Shown here: positions 17,291 through 25,999 of the stretch, piece by piece | How positions within the stretch are numbered: position 1 is the first letter of the stretch | Layout: each line of letters starts with the position of its first letter | Assembly (NCBI GenBank): GCA_964577055.1 | Contig: CAZNWC010000003.1 | Coordinates: 124,001 to 188,000 of the forward strand | DNA: 64,000 bases | Source: PNNG01 sp964577055 | GTDB lineage: Bacteria; Bacteroidota; Bacteroidia; UBA7662 | Reading direction: 5' to 3' | Notes under the pieces: model-generated | The model's database searches: none | Seen by the model: only the letters and a program-made list of their open reading frames with translations | Told to the model about the DNA's origin: nothing | Program-made: the position numbers and the translations under genes

Positions 17291-17385
17291 CACAGGCCCG
17301 TATGGGCCACCTACAGTCACAGCGTGACACCCACAGTCACGCAGTGACAACCACAAGCGCAGCCACCCACAGGCCTATGGCCAAC
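17291..17385 (+). repeat. hairpin array, five units in (+) orientation
   Basis: Units with leader CACA/TACA and tail ACC/AAC: GGCCC-GTAT-GGGCC (17295-17308), GTCAC-AGC-GTGAC (17316-17328), GTCAC-GCA-GTGAC (17336-17348), AGC-GCA-GCC (17356-17364, only the inner 2 bp pair well), GGCC-TAT-GGCC (17372-17382). Arms are 3-5 bp, spacing 16-21 bp. Same design as 14124-14251 and the inverted array at 17149-17207. It ends 46 bases before the katG promoter. Confidence 0.8.
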
Positions 17386-17430
17386 CACTTCTTCATAGAA
17401 AAAACCTATCACTACCATCACATCATTCAA

Positions 17431-17462
17431 TTGCTTATATTAGAGGAACCGGATTAAATTTG
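17431..17462 (+). promoter_or_regulatory. katG promoter
   Basis: TTG at 17431-17433 and TAAATTTG at 17455-17462 fit the Bacteroidota pattern TTG, about 17-23 bases, TAnnTTTG. The katG ATG is 51 bases after the -7 box. No operator recognised. Confidence 0.6.
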
Positions 17463-17513
17463 ACCGTACGCTGACCAAAAAGCGCAAAACCGACAATCTC
17501 AAAAGCAATCGAT

Positions 17514-19736
17514 ATGGAAAATTACGCACACCCCAGCACCGGCAACGGTGATGGAAAATGCCCCTTCCTGCACGGCGCCCTCACCCGCAACAGTGGCGGA
17601 GGTACCGGCAACCGCGAATGGTGGCCCAATCAGCTCAACCTGAGCATCCTGCACCAGCACCAGCAGGTGTCGAACCCCATGGAGCCCGATTTTAACTACG
17701 TGGAGCAATTCAAAAAGCTCGACTACGCCGCCTTGAAAAAGGACCTCACCGACCTCATGACCGATTCGCAAGATTGGTGGCCGGCCGACTGGGGGCACTA
17801 CGGCGGCCTCTTCATCCGCATGACCTGGCACGCAGCCGGTACCTACCGCATTGCCGACGGTCGCGGCGGTGGCAGTACAGGCAACCAGCGCTTTGCACCC
17901 ATCAACAGCTGGCCCGATAACGGCAATCTCGACAAAGCCCGTCGTTTGTTGTGGCCCATCAAGCAAAAATACGGCAACAGCATTTCGTGGGCCGATTTGT
18001 TCATCCTCGCAGGCAATGTAGCCCTCGAATCGATGGGCTTCAAAACCTTTGGTTTCGGTGGTGGTCGCGAAGACATTTGGGCTCCCGAAGAAGACATTTA
18101 TTGGGGCAAGGAAAGCGAGTGGCTGGGCGACAAGCGTTACAGCGGCGACCGTGAACTCGAAAATCCTTTGGCAGCGGTTCAAATGGGCTTGATTTACGTA
18201 AACCCCGAAGGTCCCAATGGCAATCCCGATCCAGTGGCCAGCGGCCACGACGTACGCGAAACCTTTGGTCGCATGGCCATGAACGATGAAGAAACCGTGG
18301 CCCTCGTGGCAGGCGGCCACACTTTTGGTAAGGCCCACGGTGCTGGCGATCCAGCATTGGTTGGTCCCGAACCCGAAGGCGCCCCGCTCGAAGAAATGGG
18401 CTTTGGCTGGATCAACAAATTCGGCACCGGCAAAGGCGTACACACCACCACCAGTGGCATTGAAGGCGCTTGGAAGCCGAACCCCACCAAGTGGGACAAT
18501 GGCTATTTCGACATGCTTTTCGGTTACGAATGGGAGCTCACCAAGTCACCCGCCGGCGCACACCAATGGGTGGCCAAAAACGTGAAGCCCGAGCACCTCA
18601 TCCCCGATGCACACGACCCCAGCAAAAAACATCCGCCCATGATGACCACCGCGGATTTGTCGCTGCGTTTTGACCCCATTTACGAACCCATTTCGCGCCG
18701 CTTCCACCAAGATCCGCAGGCTTTTGCCGATGCTTTTGCCCGTGCCTGGTTCAAACTTACCCACCGCGACATGGGGCCCAAGGTATGTTACCACGGTCCC
18801 GAAGTACCCGCCGAAGACCTCATCTGGCAAGATCCCATTCCGGCCGTGAACCACAAATTGGTAGATGCTGCCGATGTTGCTGCCCTTAAAAAGCAGGTTT
18901 TGGCCAGCGGCTTGAGCGTAACTGAATTGGTGTACACCGCCTGGAGTTCGGCTTCCACCTTCCGTGGCAGCGACAAGCGGGGTGGTGCCAATGGTGCCCG
19001 CATCCGTTTGGCCCCACAACGTTCGTGGGAAGTGAACATGCCCGGCCAGTTGAACAAGGTATTGGAAGTGCTCGAAGGCATCCGCGCTGATTTTAACGCC
19101 AAGGCAAGCGGTGGCAAGCAAATTTCGCTCGCCGACCTCATCGTGCTGGCCGGTGCTGCTGCAGTTGAAAAGGCTGCGGCTGCTGCAGGCCACCAGGTAG
19201 AAGTTCCGTTCACCCCTGGCCGCATGGATGCCCTCGCTGAGCAAACCGATGCCGACAGCTTTGCGGTATTGGAGCCCCATGCCGATGGGTTCCGTAACTA
19301 CGAAAAGAAGCAGTACAGCGTTCCTGCCGAAGATATGTTGGTTGATAAAGCCCAGTTGTTGGGCCTCAGCGCTCCCGAAATGACCGTTTTGGTGGGTGGT
19401 ATGCGCGTTTTGGGTGCCAACTACAACGGCAGCCAGCACGGGGTACTGACCAAGCGCGTGGGTCAACTCACCAACGATTTCTTTGTGAACCTTACTGACA
19501 TGGCCAACGCTTGGGCGCCATCGGCCAAGGATGCCAACATCTTTGAAGCACGCGACCGCAATTCGGGCGATCTCCGTTGGACCGGAACCCGTGTAGATTT
19601 GGTGTTCGGTTCAAACTCACAGCTCCGCGCCTTGTCGGAAGTGTACGCCCAAAATGATGGCGGTGCCAAAATGGTCCGCGATTTTGTACGTGCCTGGAAC
19701 AAGGTGATGATGAACGACCGTTTCGACCTGAAATAA
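17514..19736 (+). CDS. katG: catalase-peroxidase
   Basis: 740 residues, full family length with both the N-terminal haem domain and the degenerate C-terminal repeat. It breaks down hydrogen peroxide (catalase and peroxidase). Distal site Arg102, Trp105, His106 (IRMTWHAAGTYR) and proximal His269 (AGGHTFGKAHG) are present. Trp105, Tyr228 (GLIYVNPEGP) and Met254 (FGRMAM) make the crosslinked adduct needed for catalase activity. The second half has SASTFRGSDKRGGANGARI. Own promoter upstream and a strong terminator downstream. Like many KatG it lacks an obvious signal peptide. Confidence 0.98.
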   Translation: MENYAHPSTGNGDGKCPFLHGALTRNSGGGTGNREWWPNQLNLSILHQHQQVSNPMEPDFNYVEQFKKLDYAALKKDLTDLMTDSQDWWPADWGHYGGLFIRMTWHAAGTYRIADGRGGGSTGNQRFAPINSWPDNGNLDKARRLLWPIKQKYGNSISWADLFILAGNVALESMGFKTFGFGGGREDIWAPEEDIYWGKESEWLGDKRYSGDRELENPLAAVQMGLIYVNPEGPNGNPDPVASGHDVRETFGRMAMNDEETVALVAGGHTFGKAHGAGDPALVGPEPEGAPLEEMGFGWINKFGTGKGVHTTTSGIEGAWKPNPTKWDNGYFDMLFGYEWELTKSPAGAHQWVAKNVKPEHLIPDAHDPSKKHPPMMTTADLSLRFDPIYEPISRRFHQDPQAFADAFARAWFKLTHRDMGPKVCYHGPEVPAEDLIWQDPIPAVNHKLVDAADVAALKKQVLASGLSVTELVYTAWSSASTFRGSDKRGGANGARIRLAPQRSWEVNMPGQLNKVLEVLEGIRADFNAKASGGKQISLADLIVLAGAAAVEKAAAAAGHQVEVPFTPGRMDALAEQTDADSFAVLEPHADGFRNYEKKQYSVPAEDMLVDKAQLLGLSAPEMTVLVGGMRVLGANYNGSQHGVLTKRVGQLTNDFFVNLTDMANAWAPSAKDANIFEARDRNSGDLRWTGTRVDLVFGSNSQLRALSEVYAQNDGGAKMVRDFVRAWNKVMMNDRFDLK

Positions 19737-19756
19737 GTCAACGGGTCAAACAAGCC

Positions 19757-19789
19757 AAAGGCGCGCTTCGCAAGAGGCGCGCCTTTTTT
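19757..19789. terminator. bidirectional terminator after katG
   Basis: AAGGCGCGC, 10-nt loop, GCGCGCCTTTTTT. Perfect 9-bp GC-rich stem with a T tract; lies between the convergent katG (+) and the membrane protein gene ending at 19840 (-). Confidence 0.9.
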
Positions 19790-19839
19790 GATGACAACTA
19801 CCTGCTGGGTTTGAGCCGGCTGGAAGGGTGGTTGGTGTT

Positions 19840-21078
19840 TCAGAACAAAAAGGGCAGCACAAATACCACCATCGCCGTCCAGCCGGCATACACAGGTAGG
19901 TAGGTCGCCATGGCATGCTCCACCAAGTGGTACGAACCTTTTTTGCGGCTGGCTTGGAAGAGTGCATACAGCAGCCAAACCAAATGTACAAACAGCAGCA
20001 CATTGGTGCCCAAAACGGCCAGTCGGTTGGGCGTAAATCCCCATTCGGCAATGCGGAATACGATGGCTGAGAGCGCGATGCCGTTCACCAATACGGTGAC
20101 CAAGGCCAAACCCAATAGCGGCAAATGTCTCCAGGGGCTGTATTTCGCTTGTCTGTTTTCGGCCACGGAGAAGAAAATCAAGGCCATCACGCCCAACAGC
20201 ACCAGGTTAAAAATAAGCAGAAATTCGCGGTCGTTGTAGGGGTCTTTGCCTTGCAGGAGTATGGCCATGAGGTAAACAACCAGGGTTACGAAAACCAGAG
20301 GCGTAAACAAACGTGCGATGAGGGGCGATATGCGGTTCACCAACTCAGGGCTCTGCTGCACCAGGTAAGTAGCCAAAAGCGGCACCGCCGGTGCGCCCCA
20401 AATGAGGAGGTAATGCGTAAAAACGTAATTGATGTTGAGCCCAATCAACTCAAAAAGGCTGTAGGTGATACCGGTTAATATGCCACAGGCAATGAGCAAC
20501 AGCGTTCCCATAACTACCAAATCGCCATTAAAACGGAGGAAGTCTAACCTACCGCTGAGGTTTTTCAAGCGCATGCCGGTGAACGTCCAGCCCAGCACCG
20601 ACCACAACAACAGGGGAAGGTGCACCATGGCGAGGTTGTAAGCATCGGCATGGATGGTTGGAGGCAGGAGGTTGCTGTAGGTGGCAGCGAGGAGGAGCAG
20701 ACCACCCACCCAGATCCAGCTTTTGAGTTGGAGTTGTTGTTTCCATAAAAACCAACCCATCATGAAGGGCAGTACCGTAAAGCCGATGTTCTTTTGGTAG
20801 AATAAATCTGGTTCAATTCCCAGCCATTGCGGCAATTTGACCACACATCCTGCCAAAAAAAGGAGCAGCAACAAAACCTGCCAACTGCGGCTAGCGGTGG
20901 GTGCCACGGGTTTTGTGTAGTGCAAACGCGCCCGCCAATAGGCCACCACAGGTTCGGTTGTAGGCGCAGCGAATTGTGCGTCAAAAGCTTCCCGAAAAGC
21001 CTCGGGTTGTTGCCTGTATGCTGCTTCCAGGGCTTCGGGTTGCTGCCAAATCGACATCAAATCAATGGGCTGATTCAT
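19840..21078 (-). CDS. polytopic membrane protein (DUF4153-like), unknown function
   Basis: 412 residues. A soluble N-terminus of about 65 residues (MNQPIDLMSIWQQPEALEAA...) is followed by roughly ten hydrophobic helices up to the C-terminal VVFVLPFLF. Layout and segments such as GRLDFLRFNGDLVVMGTLLLIACGILTGITYSLFELIG and WGAPAVPLLATYLV resemble DUF4153 membrane proteins, but I hold this lightly. Upstream at 21128-21144 is a palindrome that also stands before the neighbouring regulator operon, so it is probably controlled by that winged-helix protein. Confidence 0.7.
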   Translation of the reverse strand: MNQPIDLMSIWQQPEALEAAYRQQPEAFREAFDAQFAAPTTEPVVAYWRARLHYTKPVAPTASRSWQVLLLLLFLAGCVVKLPQWLGIEPDLFYQKNIGFTVLPFMMGWFLWKQQLQLKSWIWVGGLLLLAATYSNLLPPTIHADAYNLAMVHLPLLLWSVLGWTFTGMRLKNLSGRLDFLRFNGDLVVMGTLLLIACGILTGITYSLFELIGLNINYVFTHYLLIWGAPAVPLLATYLVQQSPELVNRISPLIARLFTPLVFVTLVVYLMAILLQGKDPYNDREFLLIFNLVLLGVMALIFFSVAENRQAKYSPWRHLPLLGLALVTVLVNGIALSAIVFRIAEWGFTPNRLAVLGTNVLLFVHLVWLLYALFQASRKKGSYHLVEHAMATYLPVYAGWTAMVVFVLPFLF

Positions 21079-21127
21079 GGTACAAGGTTTTCAATGATTG
21101 AAACATGCTTTCTAACGCCAACCATCC

Positions 21128-21144
21128 ACTTTGAATTACAAAGT
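21128..21144. promoter_or_regulatory. palindromic operator, copy 1
   Basis: ACTTTGAATTACAAAGT: 6-bp arms ACTTTG/CAAAGT around 5 bases, 50 bases before the ATG of the (-) membrane protein gene. The same arms and spacing recur at 22287-22303 before the operon that encodes a winged-helix regulator. Confidence 0.65.
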
Positions 21145-21195
21145 AGATGCGTAAAAAAAAGCGGACGCCCGAGGGGGGCAGCATTTCTAAAAAAA

Positions 21196-21501
21196 TCATG
21201 GCTTTTTTTGGGATTGAATGAGTTGTTCAAGGGCTTGCAAATGGGCTGCAAAGGCTTCTCGGCCCGCTATGGTAATGGCATAACTGGTATTGGGCTTGCG
21301 GCCCACGAATGATTTTTCTACCTGTACAAAGCCTTCTTTTTCGAGGCCTTTGAGGTGACTGGCAAGGTTGCCATCGGTGAGGTCAAGCAGCTCCTTCAGG
21401 CTGTTGAAATCGAGCTGAGGATTGGCCGCCAAAGCCGCCATCAGCCCCAAGCGAATGCGGCTGTCGAAGGCTTTGTGCAACTGGGCGAGGGTCTGCTTCA
21501 C
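21196..21501 (-). CDS. winged-helix transcriptional regulator (HTH_34 type)
   Basis: 101 residues, a single winged-helix domain of the type found in PF13601: AFDSRIRLGLMAALAAN (helix 1), FNSLKELLDLTDGNLASHLKGLEKEGFVQVEKSF (recognition helix and wing), then RKPNTSYAITIAGREAFAAHL. It starts with GTG, and that GTGA overlaps the stop of the membrane protein gene upstream; the overlap is visible at 21653-21656, the duplicate copy beyond the artificial gap. It likely represses its own operon and the 21078 gene through the shared ACTTTG-N5-CAAAGT site. Confidence 0.88.
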   Translation of the reverse strand: MKQTLAQLHKAFDSRIRLGLMAALAANPQLDFNSLKELLDLTDGNLASHLKGLEKEGFVQVEKSFVGRKPNTSYAITIAGREAFAAHLQALEQLIQSQKKP

Positions 21502-21524
21502 TTTTCGTAGCGAAAATGGATGAA

Positions 21525-21624
21525 NNNNNNNNNNNNNNNNNNNNNNNNNNNNNNNNNNNNNNNNNNNNNNNNNNNNNNNNNNNNNNNNNNNNNNNNNNNN
21601 NNNNNNNNNNNNNNNNNNNNNNNN
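21525..21624. other. assembly gap of 100 N flanked by the same 55 bases
   Basis: Bases 21470-21524 and 21625-21679 are identical (55 of 55). Two contig ends that share exactly 55 bases were joined with a standard 100-N spacer. The true sequence most likely has one copy and no gap, which puts the regulator's GTG directly on the stop of the membrane protein gene. Confidence 0.9.
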
Positions 21625-21652
21625 GCTTTGTGCAACTGGGCGAGGGTCTGCT

Positions 21653-22279
21653 TCACTTTTCGTAGCGAAAATGGATGAAGAGACCGTAAACGATGTGCAG
21701 CAGTCCGAAGCCTGCCGCCCAAAACCAGATGGCGTTTTCGGGCAGCAACAAGGCGAAAAAGCCGAGGGCGATGTTCAGTAGGCCTAAAATGCGCAAGGCA
21801 GCGTAAGTAATTGGACCTGCCTGGTACAAGGTAATGCCGTAAAAGAGCAAACTGGTGGGCAGTAGCAGCTGGTGGTAACCCAGCCATGCGAGACCAAGCA
21901 AAAGGAATCCGCCTGTAAATAAAGGCACCGCCAAATCGGCCAACAGGCGGCGGTAAGAAGCAGTCCATACGGCCTCACCCAGCTTTTGGGCTTTTTGTCG
22001 GGCCATCCAGGCCGCCGTGCCAATCGACAACAACAACAAGACCGCAGCCAGCAGCATCATGCCTTGCAAAGCGGCATAGGCTTCGAATCCTTTCGTGCCG
22101 GCAGCTTCCAGTGCGGCTGCATCAAAATGCATTTGCTGCTGCGCCATGTAAGCTGCTAAAAGACCGTATATGCCGGCCATCACGCCCGACCAGCCCGATA
22201 GCGATAGGAACTTCGACGAACGCTGCATCATGCTGCGGATGGCTTGTAAGTCGGCTTGATAGTCGGTTTGCTGTTTCAT
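21653..22279 (-). CDS. membrane protein co-encoded with the winged-helix regulator
   Basis: 208 residues from ATG 22279 (an upstream frame to 22300 would put the start inside the operator). After a 25-residue cytoplasmic start (KQQTDYQADLQAIRSMMQRSSKFLSLSGWSG) there are about six helices in three pairs, ending WFWAAGFGLLHIVYGLFIHFRYEK. No family name known to me, but this partner is common in Bacteroidota before HTH_34 regulators. Stop TGA overlaps the regulator's GTG once the artificial gap is removed. Confidence 0.75.
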   Translation of the reverse strand: MKQQTDYQADLQAIRSMMQRSSKFLSLSGWSGVMAGIYGLLAAYMAQQQMHFDAAALEAAGTKGFEAYAALQGMMLLAAVLLLLSIGTAAWMARQKAQKLGEAVWTASYRRLLADLAVPLFTGGFLLLGLAWLGYHQLLLPTSLLFYGITLYQAGPITYAALRILGLLNIALGFFALLLPENAIWFWAAGFGLLHIVYGLFIHFRYEK

Positions 22280-22286
22280 GCAAAGA

Positions 22287-22303
22287 ACTTTGAAATACAA
22301 AGT
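22287..22303. promoter_or_regulatory. palindromic operator, copy 2
   Basis: ACTTTGAAATACAAAGT: arms ACTTTG/CAAAGT around 5 bases, 7 bases before the ATG of the membrane protein-regulator operon. It is so close to the start that a bound protein would block transcription. Same design as 21128-21144. Confidence 0.65.
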
Positions 22304-22455
22304 AAATTCCTTTTCAGCTACTATGCAAGCGCAATTGTTGCTTTAACCTTTTTTTTGCTTTGGCTGCAGGTATTGCCAATCCCCGCGATTTCACTTTATT
22401 TGTGTATGGCAAGCCACAAGCCCAACGTAATTTTGTGGCTGCAAAAAAGAACCCC

Positions 22456-23034
22456 ATGAAAAAAATCCGCTTATTCGGCCTTTTGGCCTTGATGCCCTGG
22501 TTGCTCAGCAGTTGTGGCTATAACTCCATGGTGAGCATGGACGAAGCCGTTGGCGCGCAGTGGGCCAACGTAGAAACAGCTTACCAGCGCCGTGCCGACC
22601 TCATTCCGAACCTGGTGAACACGGTGAAAGGTTACGCCAACTTCGAACAAGAAACCCTTACCAAGGTAATCGAAGCCCGCTCGAAGGCTACCAGCATGCA
22701 AATCGATCCGAGCAAACTCGACGAAAACACCCTCAAGCAGTTCCAGGCCAACCAATCGCAATTGAGTGGTGCTTTGTCGCGCTTGTTGGTGGTGGCTGAA
22801 CAATACCCCGATTTAAAGGCCAACCAGAACTTTCTTGAATTGCAATCGCAGCTCGAAGGCACCGAAAACCGCATCAGCGTTGAGCGTCGCCGCTTCAACG
22901 AGCTGGTGAAGGAATACAACACCTACATCCGCAAGTTTCCGAACAACCTCATCGCCGGCATGTTTGGTTTCAAAGGCAAGGCCTATTTCGAAGCCGAGGC
23001 GGGCAGCGAAAAGGCCCCAACCGTTGAATTTTGA
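22456..23034 (+). CDS. lemA: LemA family lipoprotein
   Basis: 192 residues from ATG 22456; the frame is open upstream but only this Met gives the lipoprotein signal (LFGLLALMPWLLSSC). Then the LemA core: MDEAVGAQWANVETAYQRRADLIPNLVNTVKGYANFEQETL, SKATSMQIDP, LSRLLVVAEQYPDLKANQNFLELQSQLEGTENRISVERRRFNELVKEYN. A coiled helical envelope protein of unclear role. Its stop overlaps the TTG start of the first TPM-domain gene; lemA with one or two TPM-domain genes is a standard Bacteroidota operon. Confidence 0.95.
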   Translation: MKKIRLFGLLALMPWLLSSCGYNSMVSMDEAVGAQWANVETAYQRRADLIPNLVNTVKGYANFEQETLTKVIEARSKATSMQIDPSKLDENTLKQFQANQSQLSGALSRLLVVAEQYPDLKANQNFLELQSQLEGTENRISVERRRFNELVKEYNTYIRKFPNNLIAGMFGFKGKAYFEAEAGSEKAPTVEF

Positions 23035-23474
23035 ACCTCAACGCTAAAAATATCTTCGACAAAGCCGGGCAAGCACGCCTGGTAAAAGCCATTGGAGCGG
23101 CCGAACAGGCCACTTCGGGTGAAATTCGGGTGCATGTGGAGGACTACAGTCGGGCCGATGTACTTGCACGCACCCGTTACCTTTTCACCCGTTTGGGCAT
23201 GCACCGCACGGTGGCCCGCAATGGGGTACTCATTTACGTGGCGGTGAAAGACCATCAAGTGGCCATTTTTGGCGACGAAGGCATCGATGCAGCCGTAGGT
23301 CACGATTTTTGGGAGGCCGAAATTGCCTTGCTCATCGCCCATTTTAAAAAGGGCGATTATATAGGTGGACTCGAGCTGGCCATCGAAAAAGTAGGTGAAA
23401 AATTAAAAGTCCACTTTCCGCACCTAGGCGAAAGCGACCAAAACGAACTGAGCGATGAAATATCTATGGGTTAA
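23031..23474 (+). CDS. TPM-domain protein, cytoplasmic type
   Basis: 147 residues starting with TTG at 23031 that overlaps the lemA stop (TTGA); no ATG is available in frame before the domain. The TPM domain is recognised from IFDKAGQARLVKAIGAAEQATSGEIRVHVEDYS, NGVLIYVAVKDHQVAIFGDEGIDAAVGHDFWEAEIALL, FKKGDYIGGLELAIEKVGEKL. No signal peptide. TPM domains bind metal in relatives with phosphatase-like activity; role here unknown, linked to LemA by the operon. Confidence 0.88.
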   Translation: MNLNAKNIFDKAGQARLVKAIGAAEQATSGEIRVHVEDYSRADVLARTRYLFTRLGMHRTVARNGVLIYVAVKDHQVAIFGDEGIDAAVGHDFWEAEIALLIAHFKKGDYIGGLELAIEKVGEKLKVHFPHLGESDQNELSDEISMG

Positions 23475-24219
23475 ATCGCTTTTGCTGCTTTTGGGCTTTG
23501 CTTGGGGTGCCGTTGGGGCCCAAGAGTTGCCCGCTCCTGCCAGTCCTCCCCGTTTGGTGAACGACTTTGCCGGGGTATTTAACCGCATGGAGCTTAACAA
23601 ACTCGAAGCCATGCTGGTGGCCTACGACGACAGTACCTCTACCCAAATCACGGTGGTGACAGTACCTTCGCTGCAAGGCATGGAAGTGGCCGACTACGCC
23701 AACCGGCTGTTCGAAAAGTGGGGCTTGGGCCAAGAGGACAAAAACAACGGCCTTTTGCTTTTGCTGGCCCTCGAAGAACGAGAAGTGCGCATTGAAGTGG
23801 GCTACGGACTCGAAGACCGCATGACCGATGCCCTATCACGACGCATCATCGAGCAAGACATGATTCCCCGCTTCAAGCAGGGTGACTATGCCGGTGGTAT
23901 GTATGCCGCCAGTCGGCGCGCAATGGAAGTGCTTTCGGGTGCTTACACGGCCGATGCCCAAGGAAAAGGAGAGGGGGGGGGCAATTCGGTATTTTTCATC
24001 TTGTTGGTCATTCTCATCATCATCTTTTTCAGTGCCCGCAACGGGGGAGGCAACAATTACACAGGCAAAGGCCGTTCTGGCTACCAGCCACCCTTCTTCT
24101 TCCCCATGGGCGGCGGTGGTTTTGGCGGCGGCTTTAGTGGCGGTTTTGGTGGCGGCGGTGGTTTCGGTGGCTTTGGCGGCGGCCTTTCAGGTGGCGGTGG
24201 TGCCAGCGGACGATGGTAA
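23455..24219 (+). CDS. TPM-domain membrane protein (YgcG-like)
   Basis: 254 residues. Signal peptide (MKYLWVKSLLLLLGFAWGAVGAQ region), TPM domain (RLVNDFAGVFNRMELNKLEAMLVAYDDSTSTQITVVTVPSLQG ... NNGLLLLLALEEREVRIEVGYGLEDRMTDALSRRIIEQDMIPRFKQGDYAGGM), one membrane helix near 182-197 (FFILLVILIIIFFSA) and a Gly/Phe-rich tail (GGGGFGGGFSGG...). Same family as the YgcG proteins. Starts 20 bases before the previous stop, so translation is coupled. Faces the periplasm. Confidence 0.9.
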   Translation: MKYLWVKSLLLLLGFAWGAVGAQELPAPASPPRLVNDFAGVFNRMELNKLEAMLVAYDDSTSTQITVVTVPSLQGMEVADYANRLFEKWGLGQEDKNNGLLLLLALEEREVRIEVGYGLEDRMTDALSRRIIEQDMIPRFKQGDYAGGMYAASRRAMEVLSGAYTADAQGKGEGGGNSVFFILLVILIIIFFSARNGGGNNYTGKGRSGYQPPFFFPMGGGGFGGGFSGGFGGGGGFGGFGGGLSGGGGASGRW

Positions 24220-24277
24220 CATGGGCGGTGCATGGCACCAATTTTTTTCTTTAATTTAGCCTTTCAAGCCACATCGC

Positions 24278-25876
24278 ATGCGTAAGAAATTTTTTATTCC
24301 GCTTTTCACCCTTTTGCTTTTGTTCGGGGGCAGCCAGCAGTCACTGAACGCCCAATCGCTCGGGAACCAGGTAGGCGAACCCGGAAAGGAAAAAATCAAT
24401 GGGGTACAAACCTATATTTTGCTTTCCGATAAATCGGGCACCCTGGTATTGCACCAAAAGAAAGCGGAGAGTTACGAAATACATGTCTTCGACGCATCGC
24501 TCAAACTCGAAACCACCTACGAAATCAAATTGCCTACTGTGGGCAAGCTCAAACATGAGTTCGTAAAAGCCATGGGTGTGGAAGACAAACTGGTGATGAT
24601 CACCGCTTTTTACGACGAGGCTGAAAAAATCAAAAGCATTTACGGTTGGAAATTAGAGGCCGAAGGCACCTATGATGCTGAGTTTGTACTAATCGACGAA
24701 ATCAAAGGCACCGATGGCGTCGATCCAAGGTCGGTCGCCTATGAACTGGGCAAAAGCGACGATGGAAAACTCATGTACTACTTCCGCCAGCAAACGGTTG
24801 CCCTGGGCGAAGCTCCCAAATTGAGCCTCAAACTTTTCGACAAATCCTTGGGTATAAAGGCCGATAAAATCATCACCACGCCCTTCAAAGGCAAGGCGCT
24901 GAAGCACGGACAAATCATCGTAGATGGTACCAGCAGCGTATTCATGACCGCCCGCATCCAGGATGTAAACATGAGCAAGCGCCCCGTACGTGTAGAACTG
25001 CCCTATTATTGGACCGTATTGCACTATGAAAATGAAAAAGGCAATTTGCGCGAATATCAGGTGAACCTGGGGGAGGGCACCTTTGTGCATGATGTGGCCA
25101 TCAACCTCTACAAAAGCGATGACAAATTGCATGCAGCAGGCTTTTACGGTGCCTCGCAGCGCTCAGGCCTTTCAGGCAGCTTCATTACCACCACCGACAT
25201 CATTACCCACCAGGTATTGCGCAAAACCATAGAACCCTTGAGCAAAGAGTTCACCGAAATTCACAAAGCCACCATGCGCCGTTTTGTCGATACCAACATT
25301 CCCCGCAAGGTCATCAAAGGGGTGATGGATGTACGCCCATCGCTGTTGGTGAGCAGCACCGGCAATGTGTACCTCATTGGCGAAATATACCGCCGCAACA
25401 AACAAGTGCCTTCAGGCCAAAAACCCGATACCTATCCCGACGCAAAAAGCACCATCACCCATTACATCCAAGGCATGATGGTGGTGAATTTTAACGCCCG
25501 TGGTTCAGTGGATTGGCAGGCAAGCCTGGCACTCAATCAAGCACCTGTTAACGACGAAGGAGCGAGCATTGGGTTTATCCGCGGCATGGTACGCGATAAA
25601 GTAGCTTTGATTTACAACGATAATCCCGCCAACCTCCAAATCAGCGAGCCTACCAAAAAGCTCGACATGGTGAAGCCCGATACCAAAAACAGCGCAGCCA
25701 TGTTGGCCTACGTAGACAAGTACGGCAAGGTAGACGTCGACCTGGTGTGGACCGACAAGGAAGAGGCCAGCATCATTTTGCCCTATTCGGCATATGCCAT
25801 TAGCCGCACCCAGGTGATGGCTTTGGCCCACAGCCCAAAAGGCACTTATCGCCTGGTGAAGCTGACTTTTTATTGA
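24278..25876 (+). CDS. secreted protein of unknown function
   Basis: 532 residues with a signal peptide (MRKKFFIPLFTLLLLFGG ... SLNAQ). No family recognised. The body is beta-rich with repeated short strands ending in Asp/Lys (VLHQKKAESYEIHVFDASLKLETTYEIKLP, KLMYYFRQQTVALGEAPKLSLKLFDKSLGI, VYLIGEIYRRNK), which looks like a beta-propeller or similar repeat fold. No T9SS sorting domain or lipobox. Follows the lemA/TPM operon by 58 bases and may be read with it. Confidence 0.75.
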   Translation: MRKKFFIPLFTLLLLFGGSQQSLNAQSLGNQVGEPGKEKINGVQTYILLSDKSGTLVLHQKKAESYEIHVFDASLKLETTYEIKLPTVGKLKHEFVKAMGVEDKLVMITAFYDEAEKIKSIYGWKLEAEGTYDAEFVLIDEIKGTDGVDPRSVAYELGKSDDGKLMYYFRQQTVALGEAPKLSLKLFDKSLGIKADKIITTPFKGKALKHGQIIVDGTSSVFMTARIQDVNMSKRPVRVELPYYWTVLHYENEKGNLREYQVNLGEGTFVHDVAINLYKSDDKLHAAGFYGASQRSGLSGSFITTTDIITHQVLRKTIEPLSKEFTEIHKATMRRFVDTNIPRKVIKGVMDVRPSLLVSSTGNVYLIGEIYRRNKQVPSGQKPDTYPDAKSTITHYIQGMMVVNFNARGSVDWQASLALNQAPVNDEGASIGFIRGMVRDKVALIYNDNPANLQISEPTKKLDMVKPDTKNSAAMLAYVDKYGKVDVDLVWTDKEEASIILPYSAYAISRTQVMALAHSPKGTYRLVKLTFY

Positions 25877-25999
25877 TCAATGCTGCTGAGCAGCTGCAAC
25901 CAAGCCCAAGCAGGCATGCCCCTATTGGTTGAAGCGCTCTTGGAGATGCGGGGGAGATTGAACAGATACCCTTGCTGCCGGTCGAATGATTGAAAAAAA

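Noticed and set aside
21525..21624. A real deletion or unknown insert at the N run
   Set aside because: The flanks are the same 55 bases, so an assembly join explains it better.
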